A DNA stretch of 60,342 bases from Exilibacterium tricleocarpae. Lineage in GTDB: Bacteria > Pseudomonadota > Gammaproteobacteria > Pseudomonadales > Cellvibrionaceae. Under the pieces are notes generated by a model that searched no databases, had not been told where the DNA came from, and saw only the letters and a program-made list of their open reading frames with translations. The stretch covers positions 1 to 60,342 of the forward strand of contig NZ_ML660116.1 in NCBI RefSeq assembly GCF_007004655.1. Reading direction: 5' to 3'. Made by a program: the position numbers and the translations under genes. Below, in pieces: positions 52,475 through 60,342 of the stretch. The stretch's first letter is position 1. Each line of letters begins with the position of its first letter.

Positions 52475-53650
52475 ATGTCAGACAGCAGTAAGCGGCGCGG
52501 TTTCGCCACCCGCGCCATCCACGCGGGCCAGGCCCCGGACCCGTCCACCGGCGCCATCATGACCCCCATTTATGCCACCTCCACCTACGTGCAGGACAGT
52601 CCCGGCGTGCACAAGGGGTATGAATATTCCCGCTCTCACAACCCGACCCGCTTCGCCTACGAACGCTGTCTTGCCGATCTGGAAAACGGCGTCGCCGGCT
52701 TTGCCTTCGCCTCGGGTCTGGCGGCGGAGAACACCGCGCTCGATTTACTCGCCAGCCATTTGCCCCCGCACCGAAACCAGGTGATCGCCATGGACGATCT
52801 CTACGGCGGCACCTACCGGTTGTTTAAACAAGTGCGGGAGAAAAACTCGAACCTGACGTTTGAGTTTGTCGACCTGAGCCAACCCGACAAGCTGGCAGCG
52901 GCCATTACCGACAACACCGGTATGATCTGGGTGGAATCGCCCACCAATCCGTTGCTGAAGCTGGCGGACTTGGCGGCCGTTGCGGAACTTGCCAGGCCGC
53001 GGGGTATCTTGACGCTGTGCGACAACACTTTCGCCTCGCCCTACTTCCAGCGGCCTCTGGATCACGGCTTCGATCTGGTGCTGCACTCCGCCACCAAGTA
53101 TCTCAACGGCCACTCCGATATGGTCGGCGGCGCCCTGGTGACGGCCGATGCGGCACTGGCGGAACAGCTCGCGTTCCTGCAAAACGCCACCGGTGCCGTG
53201 GCCGGTCCGTTCGACAGTTTTATGGTGCTGCGCAGCCTGAAAACCCTGCCGCTGCGCATGCAGCGCCACGCCGAAAATGCCTTGGCGCTGGCGCAATGGC
53301 TCGAATCCCATCCGCAAGTGGAAAAGGTGATTTACCCCGGGCTGCCCAGCCATCCGCAGCACAACCTGGCGCGGCGGCAGATGAGCGGCTTTTCGGGTAT
53401 GGTGACGCTGCTGCTGAAGGGCGGCTTGGACACCTCGCGGGCCTTTCTCGAAAAGCTGGAGCTGTTCGCCCTGGCCGAGAGCCTCGGCGGTGTCGAAAGC
53501 CTGGTGGACCACCCCGCCATTATGACCCACGCCTCAGTTCCCGAGGCCCAGCGCCGGGCCCTGGGGATTATGGACAACCTGGTGCGCTTGAGCGTCGGGG
53601 TGGAAGACCTGGAGGATTTGCGCCGGGACCTGGCCCAGGCGTTAGGTTAA
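52475..53650 (+). CDS. Cystathionine gamma-lyase (Cys/Met metabolism PLP enzyme)
   Basis: The 391-residue protein is a fold type I PLP enzyme of the Cys/Met family: AIHAGQAPDPSTGAIMTPIYATSTY near the start, SRSHNPTRFAYE, the lysine Lys208 in SATKYLNGHSD, and SLGGVESLVDHPAIMTHAS near the end. TGAGG lies 9 bases upstream. Gamma-lyase and gamma-synthase are hard to separate by sequence; the adjacent cystathionine beta-synthase gene makes the lyase, which yields cysteine, more likely. It is the second gene of this two-gene unit. Confidence 0.88.
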   Translation: MSDSSKRRGFATRAIHAGQAPDPSTGAIMTPIYATSTYVQDSPGVHKGYEYSRSHNPTRFAYERCLADLENGVAGFAFASGLAAENTALDLLASHLPPHRNQVIAMDDLYGGTYRLFKQVREKNSNLTFEFVDLSQPDKLAAAITDNTGMIWVESPTNPLLKLADLAAVAELARPRGILTLCDNTFASPYFQRPLDHGFDLVLHSATKYLNGHSDMVGGALVTADAALAEQLAFLQNATGAVAGPFDSFMVLRSLKTLPLRMQRHAENALALAQWLESHPQVEKVIYPGLPSHPQHNLARRQMSGFSGMVTLLLKGGLDTSRAFLEKLELFALAESLGGVESLVDHPAIMTHASVPEAQRRALGIMDNLVRLSVGVEDLEDLRRDLAQALG

Positions 53651-53768
53651 AGGTCTGGGGCGTCCCCTTTTCACGTTATTGCCGGACGGCACTGCGCGGT
53701 CGCGGCTGTTATTTGCAACTAGAACCGGGTATCGCACCCGGCCAATACCACCGGCGGAAGCTACTGAT

Positions 53769-54236
53769 ATGAATCCGATATTTCGCACTGCCACCGCTGC
53801 CGACAAGGCCGCACTGATGGATTTGATGCCGCGGCTGGCAGACTTCGACGTGCCCGCCCACCGCAACCCTAAAGACCTCTGGCGCGGCGACGCCGACATG
53901 CTGGCAGCGCATCTGGCGGGGACGAGAGACGATTGCTTTTGTCGCCTGGCCACTGACAGCAACGGCCAGCTATTGGGTTTTATCCTGGTCAGCCTCTGCG
54001 AAGAGCTGCTGAGCCATGAGCCCAGCGCTCACGTCGAGGCGCTGGCCGTGACCCGCGATGCCCAGGGCCGCGGTATCGGCCGGCAGTTGCTGGAAGACGC
54101 CGAGCGTTGCGCGCAGGAGCGAGGCGCGCTGAGCATGTCACTGCATGTCTTCGGCAACAATACCCGCGCCCGCGGGCTCTACGCGCGCCAGGGCTATGAC
54201 GAAGAGCTGATCCGCTGCAGTAAGCCGCTGGAGTAA
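53769..54236 (+). CDS. GNAT-family N-acetyltransferase
   Basis: ATG 53769 follows GGAAG by about 7 bases; the open frame starts earlier at 53679. The 155-residue protein shows the usual GNAT order: FRTATAADKAALMDLM, a central VEALAVTRDAQGRGIGRQLLE with the RGIG acetyl-CoA loop, and ALSMSLHVFGNNTRARGLYARQGY. It transfers an acetyl group to an unidentified amine. It lies downstream of the transsulfuration genes with a gap of about 118 bases and may be independent. Confidence 0.9.
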   Translation: MNPIFRTATAADKAALMDLMPRLADFDVPAHRNPKDLWRGDADMLAAHLAGTRDDCFCRLATDSNGQLLGFILVSLCEELLSHEPSAHVEALAVTRDAQGRGIGRQLLEDAERCAQERGALSMSLHVFGNNTRARGLYARQGYDEELIRCSKPLE

Positions 54237-54248
54237 TCCCGGCGCCAC

Positions 54249-54857
54249 TCAGGCAAATTTCGGCAGCCGTAAATCCCAGATAATTGCCGCGCCGCGCAGC
54301 CCCAGGGCACAGCCCATCGCCACCAGCAGCGCGGTGGTCTCGGCAATGCCCAGGCTGTGCAAACCGAGGTAGACAAGAGCCCCCAGGGCACAGGCGGTGA
54401 CGTAGATCTCCGGCCCCAGCAACACCGGGTTTTGATTGAGAATGACATCGCGCAGCAGCGAACCAAACGTGGGGGTGATCACGCCCATGGTAACGGCAAC
54501 GATCGGCGGCACCCCGAGGCTGAGGGCCTTGGCGGTGCCGGCCACACAAAACAGCGCCATGCCGACCGCATCCATCCATACCAGCAAACTGTGCCTGGCG
54601 GCGATAAAGCGGTTGAAGAAGTAAGTGGCTACGGACCCCAGCAGACAGCCCCACAGATACAGCGTATCGCCGATCCAGAACACAGGGGCGTCCAGAATAA
54701 GGTCACGCAGGGTGCCGCCGCCAATACCGGTGACCGTGCCGATCAACATAAACGAGACGATATCCAGGTTGCGCTCGGCCGCTGCCAGGGCACCGCTGAT
54801 GGCGAAGACCAGGCCCGCCGACAGGCCCACCAGGTACATAAGTTGTTCTATTGCCAA
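54249..54857 (-). CDS. TRIC/YicG-type cation channel membrane protein (UPF0126)
   Basis: The 202-residue protein has about seven membrane helices arranged as two repeats, each starting with a glycine-rich helix (VGLSAGLVFAISGALAA and WMDAVGMALFCVAGTAKA) and containing GIGGGTLRDLIL and TFGSLLRDVIL. These match the trimeric intracellular cation channel family, which conducts K+ in eukaryotes and whose bacterial members are trimeric channels. The start is TTG at 54857, with a GGGGGA upstream; an ATG at 54839 is possible but shortens the first helix. It is convergent with the acetyltransferase gene. Confidence 0.88.
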   Translation of the reverse strand: MAIEQLMYLVGLSAGLVFAISGALAAAERNLDIVSFMLIGTVTGIGGGTLRDLILDAPVFWIGDTLYLWGCLLGSVATYFFNRFIAARHSLLVWMDAVGMALFCVAGTAKALSLGVPPIVAVTMGVITPTFGSLLRDVILNQNPVLLGPEIYVTACALGALVYLGLHSLGIAETTALLVAMGCALGLRGAAIIWDLRLPKFA

Positions 54858-55208
54858 CGACTGAAATTCCCCCGTCTTTGTCGCCGCTGTCCCGATGCGG
54901 TTAGCGCCCTATATCCATTGCGCCCATGATACCGCTTACTCAAGCACAATTTATCGGCCCCCGTATTTCTATGGAACTTGATTAAGAATACCGGGGGTAG
55001 GTCTGCCGCTGGGTGGGGCTCTCAGAAACTCTCGACAGCAGGGATGCTGTCGAGACCAACAGTAGGCGCTTTAGGCGAGTCCCCAGGGAGGGGTTCACGA
55101 CGTGTTTCTGAGAGCCCCACCCAGCGGCAGGCCGTTCAATTGGCACCGTCTCTACTTAGGCGCCTCTCTTTAGTGCGCGCTATTCCATCCTCAAAAGCAC
55201 AGCGTAAA
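54858..55208. other. Intergenic region with a palindromic repeat element
   Basis: These 351 bases hold the element at 55003-55130 and no supported gene. The ends of the TRIC gene's promoter region and of the ribbon-helix-helix gene flank it. Confidence 0.5.
55003..55130. mobile_element. Palindromic element with 27-bp perfect inverted repeats
   Basis: Positions 55003-55029 (starting CTGCCGCTGGG) are the exact reverse complement of 55104-55130. Inside is a second perfect hairpin with 10-bp arms, 55031-55040 and 55045-55054, around GGGA. The whole 128-base unit contains no gene. It is like the REP/BIME or MITE-type repeats scattered in gammaproteobacterial intergenic DNA. Confidence 0.7.
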
Positions 55209-55418
55209 TTAAATATCTTGTTCTCTCTCCGGCGCATCGGCGGCGATAATTTCAGTTGTCACCTGCTGCACCACTTTTACCCGCCCCGCCTGCACCAGGG
55301 CGTCGCGCAGGACATACTCGATCTGCGCATTGACGCTGCGCAGCTCATCGTCGGCCCAGCGTTGCATAGCCGCCAGCACATCGGCGTGAATTCGCAAAGG
55401 ATAGGCTTTTTTTGCCAC
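55209..55418 (-). CDS. Arc-type ribbon-helix-helix DNA-binding protein
   Basis: The 69-residue protein starts with GTG at 55418. Residues 5-50 ([34 protein letters not shown]) match the Arc/MetJ-like ribbon-helix-helix: the first strand gives the DNA-contacting residues and the helices form the dimer. The last ~20 residues are acidic. It lies 20 bases after the SPFH gene, an arrangement I recall from other gammaproteobacteria. It most likely represses its own operon through the palindrome at 56311-56347, although this link is inferred. Confidence 0.8.
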   Translation of the reverse strand: MAKKAYPLRIHADVLAAMQRWADDELRSVNAQIEYVLRDALVQAGRVKVVQQVTTEIIAADAPEREQDI

Positions 55419-55438
55419 CGTTGAATACCCGAAGCTGT

Positions 55439-56296
55439 TTAGTTGTATAGCGTTCCCGCATTTACAACCGGTTGTGTGTTTTGGTCGCCGCAGAGCACCA
55501 CCATCAGGTTGCTGACCATCGCCGCCTTGCGCTCCTCGTCCAGTTCAACCACGTTTTGCTGCTTCAACTTCTCCAGCGCCAGTTCCACCATACCCACGGC
55601 GCCCTCGACGATCTTATGCCGGGCCGCCACTATGGCGCCGGCCTGCTGCCGCTGCAGCATGGCCTGGGCGATTTCCGGGGCGTAGGCGAGGTGACTGATG
55701 CGCGCCTCGATCACATCGACGCCGGCCTTGTCGAGGCGGGCCCGGATTTCCTTACGGGCCAGTTCGGCAATATCCTTGGCGTTGCCGCGCAGGCAAATCT
55801 CCTCGGCCTCGTGATTGTCGTAGGGGTAGCGGGTAGCGAGATTGCGGATGGCGGCCTCACTCTGGATGGTGACGAATTCCTCGTAGTCATCCACCTCGAA
55901 TACCGCCTCGGCGGTATCCACCACCCGCCACACCACCACGGCGGCAATCTCAATGGGATTGCCGTTCTTGTCGTTGACCTTGAGCTTGCCGCTCTCGAAA
56001 TTGCGCACCCGCAGCGATACTTTGGTTTTACTGTACAGCGGATTGGCCCAGCGCAGACCGGCGCTGCGGTCGGTGCCGGCATACTTGCCGAACAATTGCA
56101 TCACCTTGCCCTGGTTGGGGTGCACCATATACAACCCGAACCAGCAGATAAGCACAATGATGGTCACTACGACGGCGACCAGGTTCCAAAACGCCGGCAT
56201 GGTCACAATTGCCCATACTGAAGCCACCTGCAGTACCAACAGCACAACAATCATGCTGTAGCCAGAGGTGCTGGAAGCCTTTTTTTCTTTTATCAT
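55439..56296 (-). CDS. SPFH/Band 7 (prohibitin-like) membrane protein
   Basis: ATG 56296 is supported by AAGGAGA 8 bases upstream and is used rather than ATG 56314. The 285-residue protein has two adjacent membrane helices in the first ~55 residues ([21 protein letters not shown] and [21 protein letters not shown]), followed by the SPFH domain ([38 protein letters not shown], and IREARLD-type [22 protein letters not shown]) and a C-terminal helical region ([28 protein letters not shown]) that forms oligomers. SPFH proteins scaffold membrane domains and sometimes hold proteases. It is the first gene of a two-gene operon with the ribbon-helix-helix protein. Confidence 0.92.
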   Translation of the reverse strand: MIKEKKASSTSGYSMIVVLLVLQVASVWAIVTMPAFWNLVAVVVTIIVLICWFGLYMVHPNQGKVMQLFGKYAGTDRSAGLRWANPLYSKTKVSLRVRNFESGKLKVNDKNGNPIEIAAVVVWRVVDTAEAVFEVDDYEEFVTIQSEAAIRNLATRYPYDNHEAEEICLRGNAKDIAELARKEIRARLDKAGVDVIEARISHLAYAPEIAQAMLQRQQAGAIVAARHKIVEGAVGMVELALEKLKQQNVVELDEERKAAMVSNLMVVLCGDQNTQPVVNAGTLYN

Positions 56297-56310
56297 GACG
56301 GATCTCCTTT

Positions 56311-56347
56311 GCATCTCAATGATATCAATTTGATATCATTGAGATGC
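56311..56347. promoter_or_regulatory. 37-bp perfect palindrome upstream of the SPFH gene
   Basis: The left 18 bases (56311-56328) are the exact reverse complement of the right 18 (56330-56347), with one central T. It contains two TGATATCA boxes. It begins about 15 bases before the SPFH start codon. This is the size and form expected for an operator bound by a dimer or dimer-of-dimers such as the ribbon-helix-helix protein of this operon. It could also act as an RNA hairpin near the ribosome binding site. Confidence 0.8.
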
Positions 56348-56473
56348 ATTCAAGCATACTGCGACAAAAAAGGCAATAACAGGAGCGGCATGATGCAAGA
56401 GAGGCAGATGAGAGGGCGGGCAGACAAAGAAACCGGCACAGTCGCAGAAAAGAAAACCGCAAAGTGAACGCCC

Positions 56474-56504
56474 ATAAAAAAAGCAAGGCCCCTGGCCTTG
56501 CTTT
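56474..56504 (-). terminator. Rho-independent terminator of the cold-shock gene
   Basis: Perfect 11-bp arms AAAGCAAGGCC/GGCCTTGCTTT around a three-base loop, followed on the minus strand by a run of T, lie about 100 bases after the cold-shock stop codon. Confidence 0.85.
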
Positions 56505-56605
56505 CGATATTCTGCGCGTACGCGGGAATACAGTGGGCGATCCACCCGGATCAACCCGCCCCTAACAATCCCGGGGCCAATCCTTATCTTTCTAAAGGTA
56601 CGATC

Positions 56606-56815
56606 TTATAACGGTACGATATTTTCCGCTTGCGGGCCCTTTTGGCCTTGGGTAACGGTGAACTGGACCTTTTGGCCTTCGGCCAAGGTTTTGAAACCGC
56701 TGCCTTGGATGGCGCTGAAGTGGGCGAATACGTCAGGACCATTTTCCTGCTCAATGAAACCGAAGCCTTTGCTGTCGTTGAACCATTTAACGGTTCCAGT
56801 AGTAGTGTCAGACAT
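56606..56815 (-). CDS. CspA-type cold-shock protein
   Basis: ATG 56815 gives the usual 69 residues; an ATG four codons earlier (56827) belongs to the same frame but the later one matches family length, with GGA upstream. The protein is a single OB-fold: [18 protein letters not shown] with RNP1-type KGFGFI, then [10 protein letters not shown] (RNP2 type VFAHF) and a [11 protein letters not shown] end. It binds single-stranded RNA and prevents secondary structure. The TxDxGPDVFAH pattern is common in constitutively expressed or cold-induced members. Confidence 0.95.
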   Translation of the reverse strand: MSDTTTGTVKWFNDSKGFGFIEQENGPDVFAHFSAIQGSGFKTLAEGQKVQFTVTQGQKGPQAENIVPL

Positions 56816-57462
56816 AGTTATATCCATTCAAATCAATAGTCAGATAGCCTCTCGCGAGACCGGTTTTAGCTGAGAAGAGTTGGGATTACTTATGAAGAAC
56901 TAGGACGATGTACTACATATGGAACGTCGTAATGGTAGAACATAAATATAGGCCGTACTTTCTAGCTGCGACTATTGTTATACCCAGCGGCTATAAAGTC
57001 AAAGCCTGATTGCACTTTTCAAATTTATTTCATCGCTGCATTCGGGTAACCACCCCAAAATTGCCGCCGGTAAGTACGGTGAGTGAGCGTTTGCCAGGGC
57101 CCGGAGCCGCTAACCGCCGGGTGTATAGCCGTGCCAGCCGCCGGCAGCCAACAAAGTCCATCCCGGCCACCACAGGCGACGGGCGATACGCCCAGCCGGT
57201 GAGCCGTGGGCAATATTCGGCTCCGTCAGCCGAGCCGGCGGGCGGCCGCTTTGCACTCGCGCCTGCGATTGGCCCGGAGTATCCGCACTACAGATGAGGG
57301 AAATACCAGGCAATGCCGACCGACCCGGTAAGGTAAACGGACACCACGGGCCCGCCCCCAGGCAGTTTGCAGCAACGGCAAAATAGGGTGTATGGCCCCC
57401 TGAAAACACTTAGAATCGGCGGGCAGATATTCTCTCGATAAACCCGCCAGACAGAGGCATCT
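56816..57462. other. Cold-shock 5' region and divergent intergenic DNA
   Basis: The first ~170 bases up to 57002 are probably the promoter and long leader of the cold-shock gene. The rest to 57462 is GC-rich and carries no supported gene. AGAGG directly before 57463 is the ribosome binding site of the metalloprotease gene. Confidence 0.5.
56974..57002 (-). promoter_or_regulatory. Candidate sigma-70 promoter of the cold-shock gene
   Basis: On the minus strand TTGACT (56997-57002) is followed after 17 bases by AACAAT (56974-56979), a plausible -35/-10 pair. A TATAAC overlaps just upstream of the proposed -10. The resulting leader would be about 150 bases, typical for cspA-like genes that are regulated by leader structure. 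Confidence 0.4.
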
Positions 57463-59859
57463 ATGGTCCGTTTGTTACTCGCGCTCCTCAGTATCAGTTT
57501 TCTTTCTCCGATCTACGCCAGTACAGCATCCATTGCGGATTTCACCCGCGACATGATCCATCGACCCGGATTATTTGATCTCTACTATCACCGGACCACC
57601 GGCAAGGTCTATCTTACGGTCCGCGACACGCGCCAGCCGTTCCTGTTTCAAAGCAGTCTTCCCCAGGGCGTGGGTTCCAACGATATCGGCCTCGACCGCG
57701 GGCAACTGGGCGAGACCCGCCTGGTGCGCTTTGAACACTACGGCGACAAAGTACTGCTCAAACAACTCAACACCCGTTTTCGCGCCGGCAGTGGCAACCC
57801 GGCCGAGCGCACCAGCGTCGATGAGGCATTTGCCGATTCGGTGATCGCCGGCCTGCCGGTAGTGGCGCAGGGCGGTGAGCAGTTGCTGGTGGACTACACC
57901 GATTTCCTGTTGTCGGATATTCACCGCATCGCCGATCGCCTGACGAAGACCAAACAGGGCACCTACAAGCCCGACCCGCAGCGCAGCGGCGTGCACCTGC
58001 CGCGCACCAAGGCGTTTCCGGACAACACGGAACTGGAGGCCCTGGTAACCTTCGCCGGCACCAAACCCGGCGCCTACGTCAAGCAGGTGACACCGCAGCC
58101 GCAAAGCATTTCCGTGCATCTGCACCACTCGCTGATTCGACTCCCGGACGACGGCTACCAGCCCCGGCGCTTCCATCCCTACTCGGGATTCTGGAGTCTG
58201 GAACACCTCGATTACGCGGTACCCATCGAAGCACCGATGGCACAGCGCTTTATTCCCCGCCACCGGTTGCAAAAGCGCAATCCGCAGGCCGAGCGCAGCG
58301 ATCCAGTCGAACCTATTGTCTATTACCTGGACCCCGGTCTGCCGCCTGCCATCAAACAGGCCCTGCGCGACGGTGCCCTGTGGTGGGATGCCGCGTTTGC
58401 CGCTATCGGTTACAACAACGCCTTTCAAGTTCGGGACCTGCCTGCCGACGCCGATCCCATGGATGTCCGTTACAACGTTATCCAGTGGGTACATCGGGCC
58501 ACCCGCGGCTGGTCCTACGGCACCTCGGTGGTCGATCCCCGCACCGGCGAAATTATCAAGGGCCACGTCACCCTGGGCTCGCTGCGGGTGCGCCACGACT
58601 ATTTGATTGCCCTGGGTTTGACCAGTCCGTTCAGCGGTGAAAATACGGTTACCGAGACGCAGAAACAGATGGCGCTGGCACGTATTCGCCAGCTATCGGC
58701 CCACGAGGTCGGCCACACGCTGGGTATCGCCCATAACTTCGCCGCCAGTGAAAACGAGCGCGCCTCCGTGATGGACTATCCACACCCATTACTCAGCCTG
58801 CAAAACGGTCGCGTTTCGCTACAAAATGCCTACGCGAGCGGAACCGGCGCCTGGGACAACTACGTTATCGCCTACGGCTATCAGGACTACCCCGACGCCG
58901 AGCGGGAACAGGCCGGCCTGCTGGCGTTGATGCAACAGGCCCGCGACAGCGGCCTGGCCTACCAGTCCGACCCGGATGCAAGGGGCGCCGGCGCCGCCAA
59001 CTCACAGGGGCACCTGTGGGACAACGGCGCCGATCCCCTGGCAGAGCTGCAACGCCTGTTCGATATCCGCCGGGTGGCGCTGGCGAACTTCGGTATCAAC
59101 AGCATTCCGGCGGGCACGCCGCTGGCCAATCTGGAAGAAAGTCTTGCGCCTATCTATTTACTGCACCGCTACCAGGCCGAGGCCGTGGCCAAGCTGGTCG
59201 GCGGCGTAACTTACCAATACGAACTCAAAGGCGATTATCCGTCTCCGCAGGGGATACAGGTGGTAGCCCCGGAGCGACAGCTACAGGCGGTCGACGCCCT
59301 GATCAGCATTGTCTCGCCGGAGTTCCTGGCCATACCGGAGCCGCTGCAGCAGTTGATCGTGCCCAAGGCCTACGGCGACAAGCGCACCCGGGAGAGTTTT
59401 CACAGTCGCAGCGGCATTACGTTCGATCCGGTCAGCGCCGGCGAGGCGGCGGCCGGCCATGCCCTGTCGCTGCTGTTGCAACCGCAGCGGTTGAACCGGG
59501 TGGCACAGCAACACAGTGTCGACGCCGCGCAACCGGGCGTGGCGATATTGGTAGAGCGATTGTTGGAGCAAACGCTGAAAAGTGGTGGCGGCAGAAAGTC
59601 ACCGGCCCACCCGCTGAAATACCGTCTCGACCACGTCGTGCTGAACGCCCTGGTGCAGTTACTCGAGCGCAACACACTGGCCCCGGAAGTAAAAGCGGCG
59701 GTGTACTACCGGTTGATGCAACTGCCGCGCTGGCTGAAAAAAGATTCGAGAAACCCACAAAAGGCGGCCATGGCACAACAGCTCGAAATTTACTTTGAGA
59801 GCGGCAAGTGGAAAGGTGAATTCGAGGTATTGAAGTTGCCGCCGGGGTCGCCGATTTAG
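57463..59859 (+). CDS. Secreted zinc-dependent metalloprotease (DUF5117/DUF5118 type)
   Basis: The 798-residue protein has a signal peptide (MVRLLLALLSISFLSPIYA), a ~240-residue N-terminal region (DLYYHRTTGKVYLTVRDT, LFQSSLPQGVGSNDIGLDR) with the DUF5118/5117 pattern, and a metzincin-like peptidase centre HEVGHTLGIAHNF: His414, Glu415, His418 and His424. The following SVMDYPHPL supplies the Met-turn. The C-terminal ~200 residues are helical. Proteins of this type occur in many gammaproteobacteria; their substrates are unknown. AGAGG lies 6 bases before the ATG. It should act in the periplasm or outside the cell. Confidence 0.92.
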   Translation: MVRLLLALLSISFLSPIYASTASIADFTRDMIHRPGLFDLYYHRTTGKVYLTVRDTRQPFLFQSSLPQGVGSNDIGLDRGQLGETRLVRFEHYGDKVLLKQLNTRFRAGSGNPAERTSVDEAFADSVIAGLPVVAQGGEQLLVDYTDFLLSDIHRIADRLTKTKQGTYKPDPQRSGVHLPRTKAFPDNTELEALVTFAGTKPGAYVKQVTPQPQSISVHLHHSLIRLPDDGYQPRRFHPYSGFWSLEHLDYAVPIEAPMAQRFIPRHRLQKRNPQAERSDPVEPIVYYLDPGLPPAIKQALRDGALWWDAAFAAIGYNNAFQVRDLPADADPMDVRYNVIQWVHRATRGWSYGTSVVDPRTGEIIKGHVTLGSLRVRHDYLIALGLTSPFSGENTVTETQKQMALARIRQLSAHEVGHTLGIAHNFAASENERASVMDYPHPLLSLQNGRVSLQNAYASGTGAWDNYVIAYGYQDYPDAEREQAGLLALMQQARDSGLAYQSDPDARGAGAANSQGHLWDNGADPLAELQRLFDIRRVALANFGINSIPAGTPLANLEESLAPIYLLHRYQAEAVAKLVGGVTYQYELKGDYPSPQGIQVVAPERQLQAVDALISIVSPEFLAIPEPLQQLIVPKAYGDKRTRESFHSRSGITFDPVSAGEAAAGHALSLLLQPQRLNRVAQQHSVDAAQPGVAILVERLLEQTLKSGGGRKSPAHPLKYRLDHVVLNALVQLLERNTLAPEVKAAVYYRLMQLPRWLKKDSRNPQKAAMAQQLEIYFESGKWKGEFEVLKLPPGSPI

Positions 59860-60031
59860 AAAACGACCGCCGCCAAGCCATTCACCCGGATACCACACCG
59901 GTGCGACATAAACTGGTGCAGTATCCAAACAGGTTAGATGAATGATGCAATCCCCTTTGGAAGACAGGCGGTAAAAACGCGTTAGCCCCTATCAGCGGTA
60001 TGCATCAATGCCAGGAGGGAAGCTGACCTGT

Positions 60032-60342
60032 TTAGGCAGCCTCCTCCTCTGCTGCAACAGCGTCCTCATACTGGCTGGCCAGACTGCCGGTGCCGGCTAA
60101 AGCTGTGGCCCCCGCCTCTCCAGAGACCGGGGCTCCCTCAGCCGGCGCCTGCTCGCTGTTCTCCTCACCCGTCTGCTGCTCCTCCTTCAACTCAACGTGA
60201 CTGTAATCCTCCTCTGCCGGGGGCGCCTGCTCGATGGTCTGACCGGTGTCCGTCACCTGCACACCCTCACCGTCATAGCGCAGGTCAAACACCTGGCCAC
60301 TGTCGTCCACCATCGCAAACGGAGTGGCCTCTGCCTCATAAA
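60032..60342 (-). CDS. Partial C-terminus of an acidic protein, open at the window edge
   Basis: The frame runs past the window end, so the first ATG at 60313 is not necessarily the start. The visible ~103 residues begin YEAEATPFAMVDDSGQVFDL, then become very rich in Glu, Ala, Gly and Thr (APPAEEDYSHVELKEEQQTG and similar), ending AVAAEEEAA. No family is recognised from the part seen. It could be the acidic tail of a large repetitive or surface protein; the RYDGEGVQVTD part is faintly like an RHS YD repeat, but one such match is not enough to claim it. Confidence 0.5.
   Translation of the reverse strand, partial: YEAEATPFAMVDDSGQVFDLRYDGEGVQVTDTGQTIEQAPPAEEDYSHVELKEEQQTGEENSEQAPAEGAPVSGEAGATALAGTGSLASQYEDAVAAEEEAA

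Larger units (their letters stand above)
56297..56605. other. Intergenic region between the SPFH operon and the cold-shock gene
   Basis: These 309 bases hold the palindrome at 56311-56347 and the cold-shock gene's terminator at 56474-56504. No gene is supported; the open frame across 56336-56554 is a chance frame. Confidence 0.5.

Noticed and set aside
54357-54929. Plus-strand open frame opposite the TRIC channel gene
   Set aside because: Charged, low-complexity translation opposite a gene with clear membrane repeats.
57010-57409. Open frames on both strands before the metalloprotease
   Set aside because: Gly/Pro/Arg-rich, no start signals; consistent with non-coding GC-rich DNA.

Overview
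The window looks like chromosomal DNA of a free-living, probably marine or surface-associated gammaproteobacterium. The evidence is moderate to high GC, Shine-Dalgarno starts, an alpha-2-macroglobulin/pbpC pair, RND efflux, a CspA-type cold-shock gene and many secreted hydrolases with accessory binding domains. A Cellvibrionales-like lineage (Microbulbifer or relatives) would fit, but the genus cannot be fixed from sequence alone. I saw no rRNA, tRNA, CRISPR array or complete insertion sequence.

Layout. 1-1.1 kb: 3' end of an RHS gene with a downstream immunity-like gene. 1.5-6.2 kb: a membrane cytochrome b561/haem-domain fusion, a DUF1566-type protein and a secreted phosphatase with binding domains. 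6.8-12.8 kb: a methyltransferase-like lipoprotein, a large secreted amidohydrolase with two ricin-type trefoils, and small periplasmic proteins. 13.4-20.5 kb: a nine-gene operon of envelope proteins built around a TolQ/ExbB-like channel and a TolR/ExbD-like partner, with a lytic transglycosylase, a SPOR-like protein, a lipoprotein and a receiver-less OmpR-type DNA-binding protein. This is my first candidate for an undescribed system. 20.5-26.3 kb: a broken hipA-like gene, an S9 peptidase and a subtilase with PPC domains. 26.7-36.3 kb: a YbaK-HDOD protein, then alpha-2-macroglobulin and pbpC.

36.4-49.9 kb: an apparent accessory cluster. Six minus-strand genes encode a GNAT-like protein, a GH3-type acyl-adenylating enzyme, a second GNAT-like protein, a condensation/acyltransferase-like protein, an RND adaptor and an RND pump. 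They lie opposite an AraC regulator, a GT1-type glycosyltransferase and a decayed condensation-like gene. Together these suggest synthesis and export of an acylated, possibly amide-linked or glycosylated small molecule. This is my second candidate system.

49.9-60.3 kb: a small secreted RHS-core protein, reverse transsulfuration genes (cystathionine beta-synthase and gamma-lyase), a GNAT acetyltransferase, a TRIC-type channel, an SPFH protein paired with a ribbon-helix-helix protein behind a 37-bp perfect palindrome, a cold-shock gene, a large secreted zinc metalloprotease and a partial acidic protein at the edge. Four unrelated inverted-repeat elements (near 1.2, 6.4, 50.8 and 55.0 kb) lie in intergenic DNA and look like MITE- or REP-type sequences.
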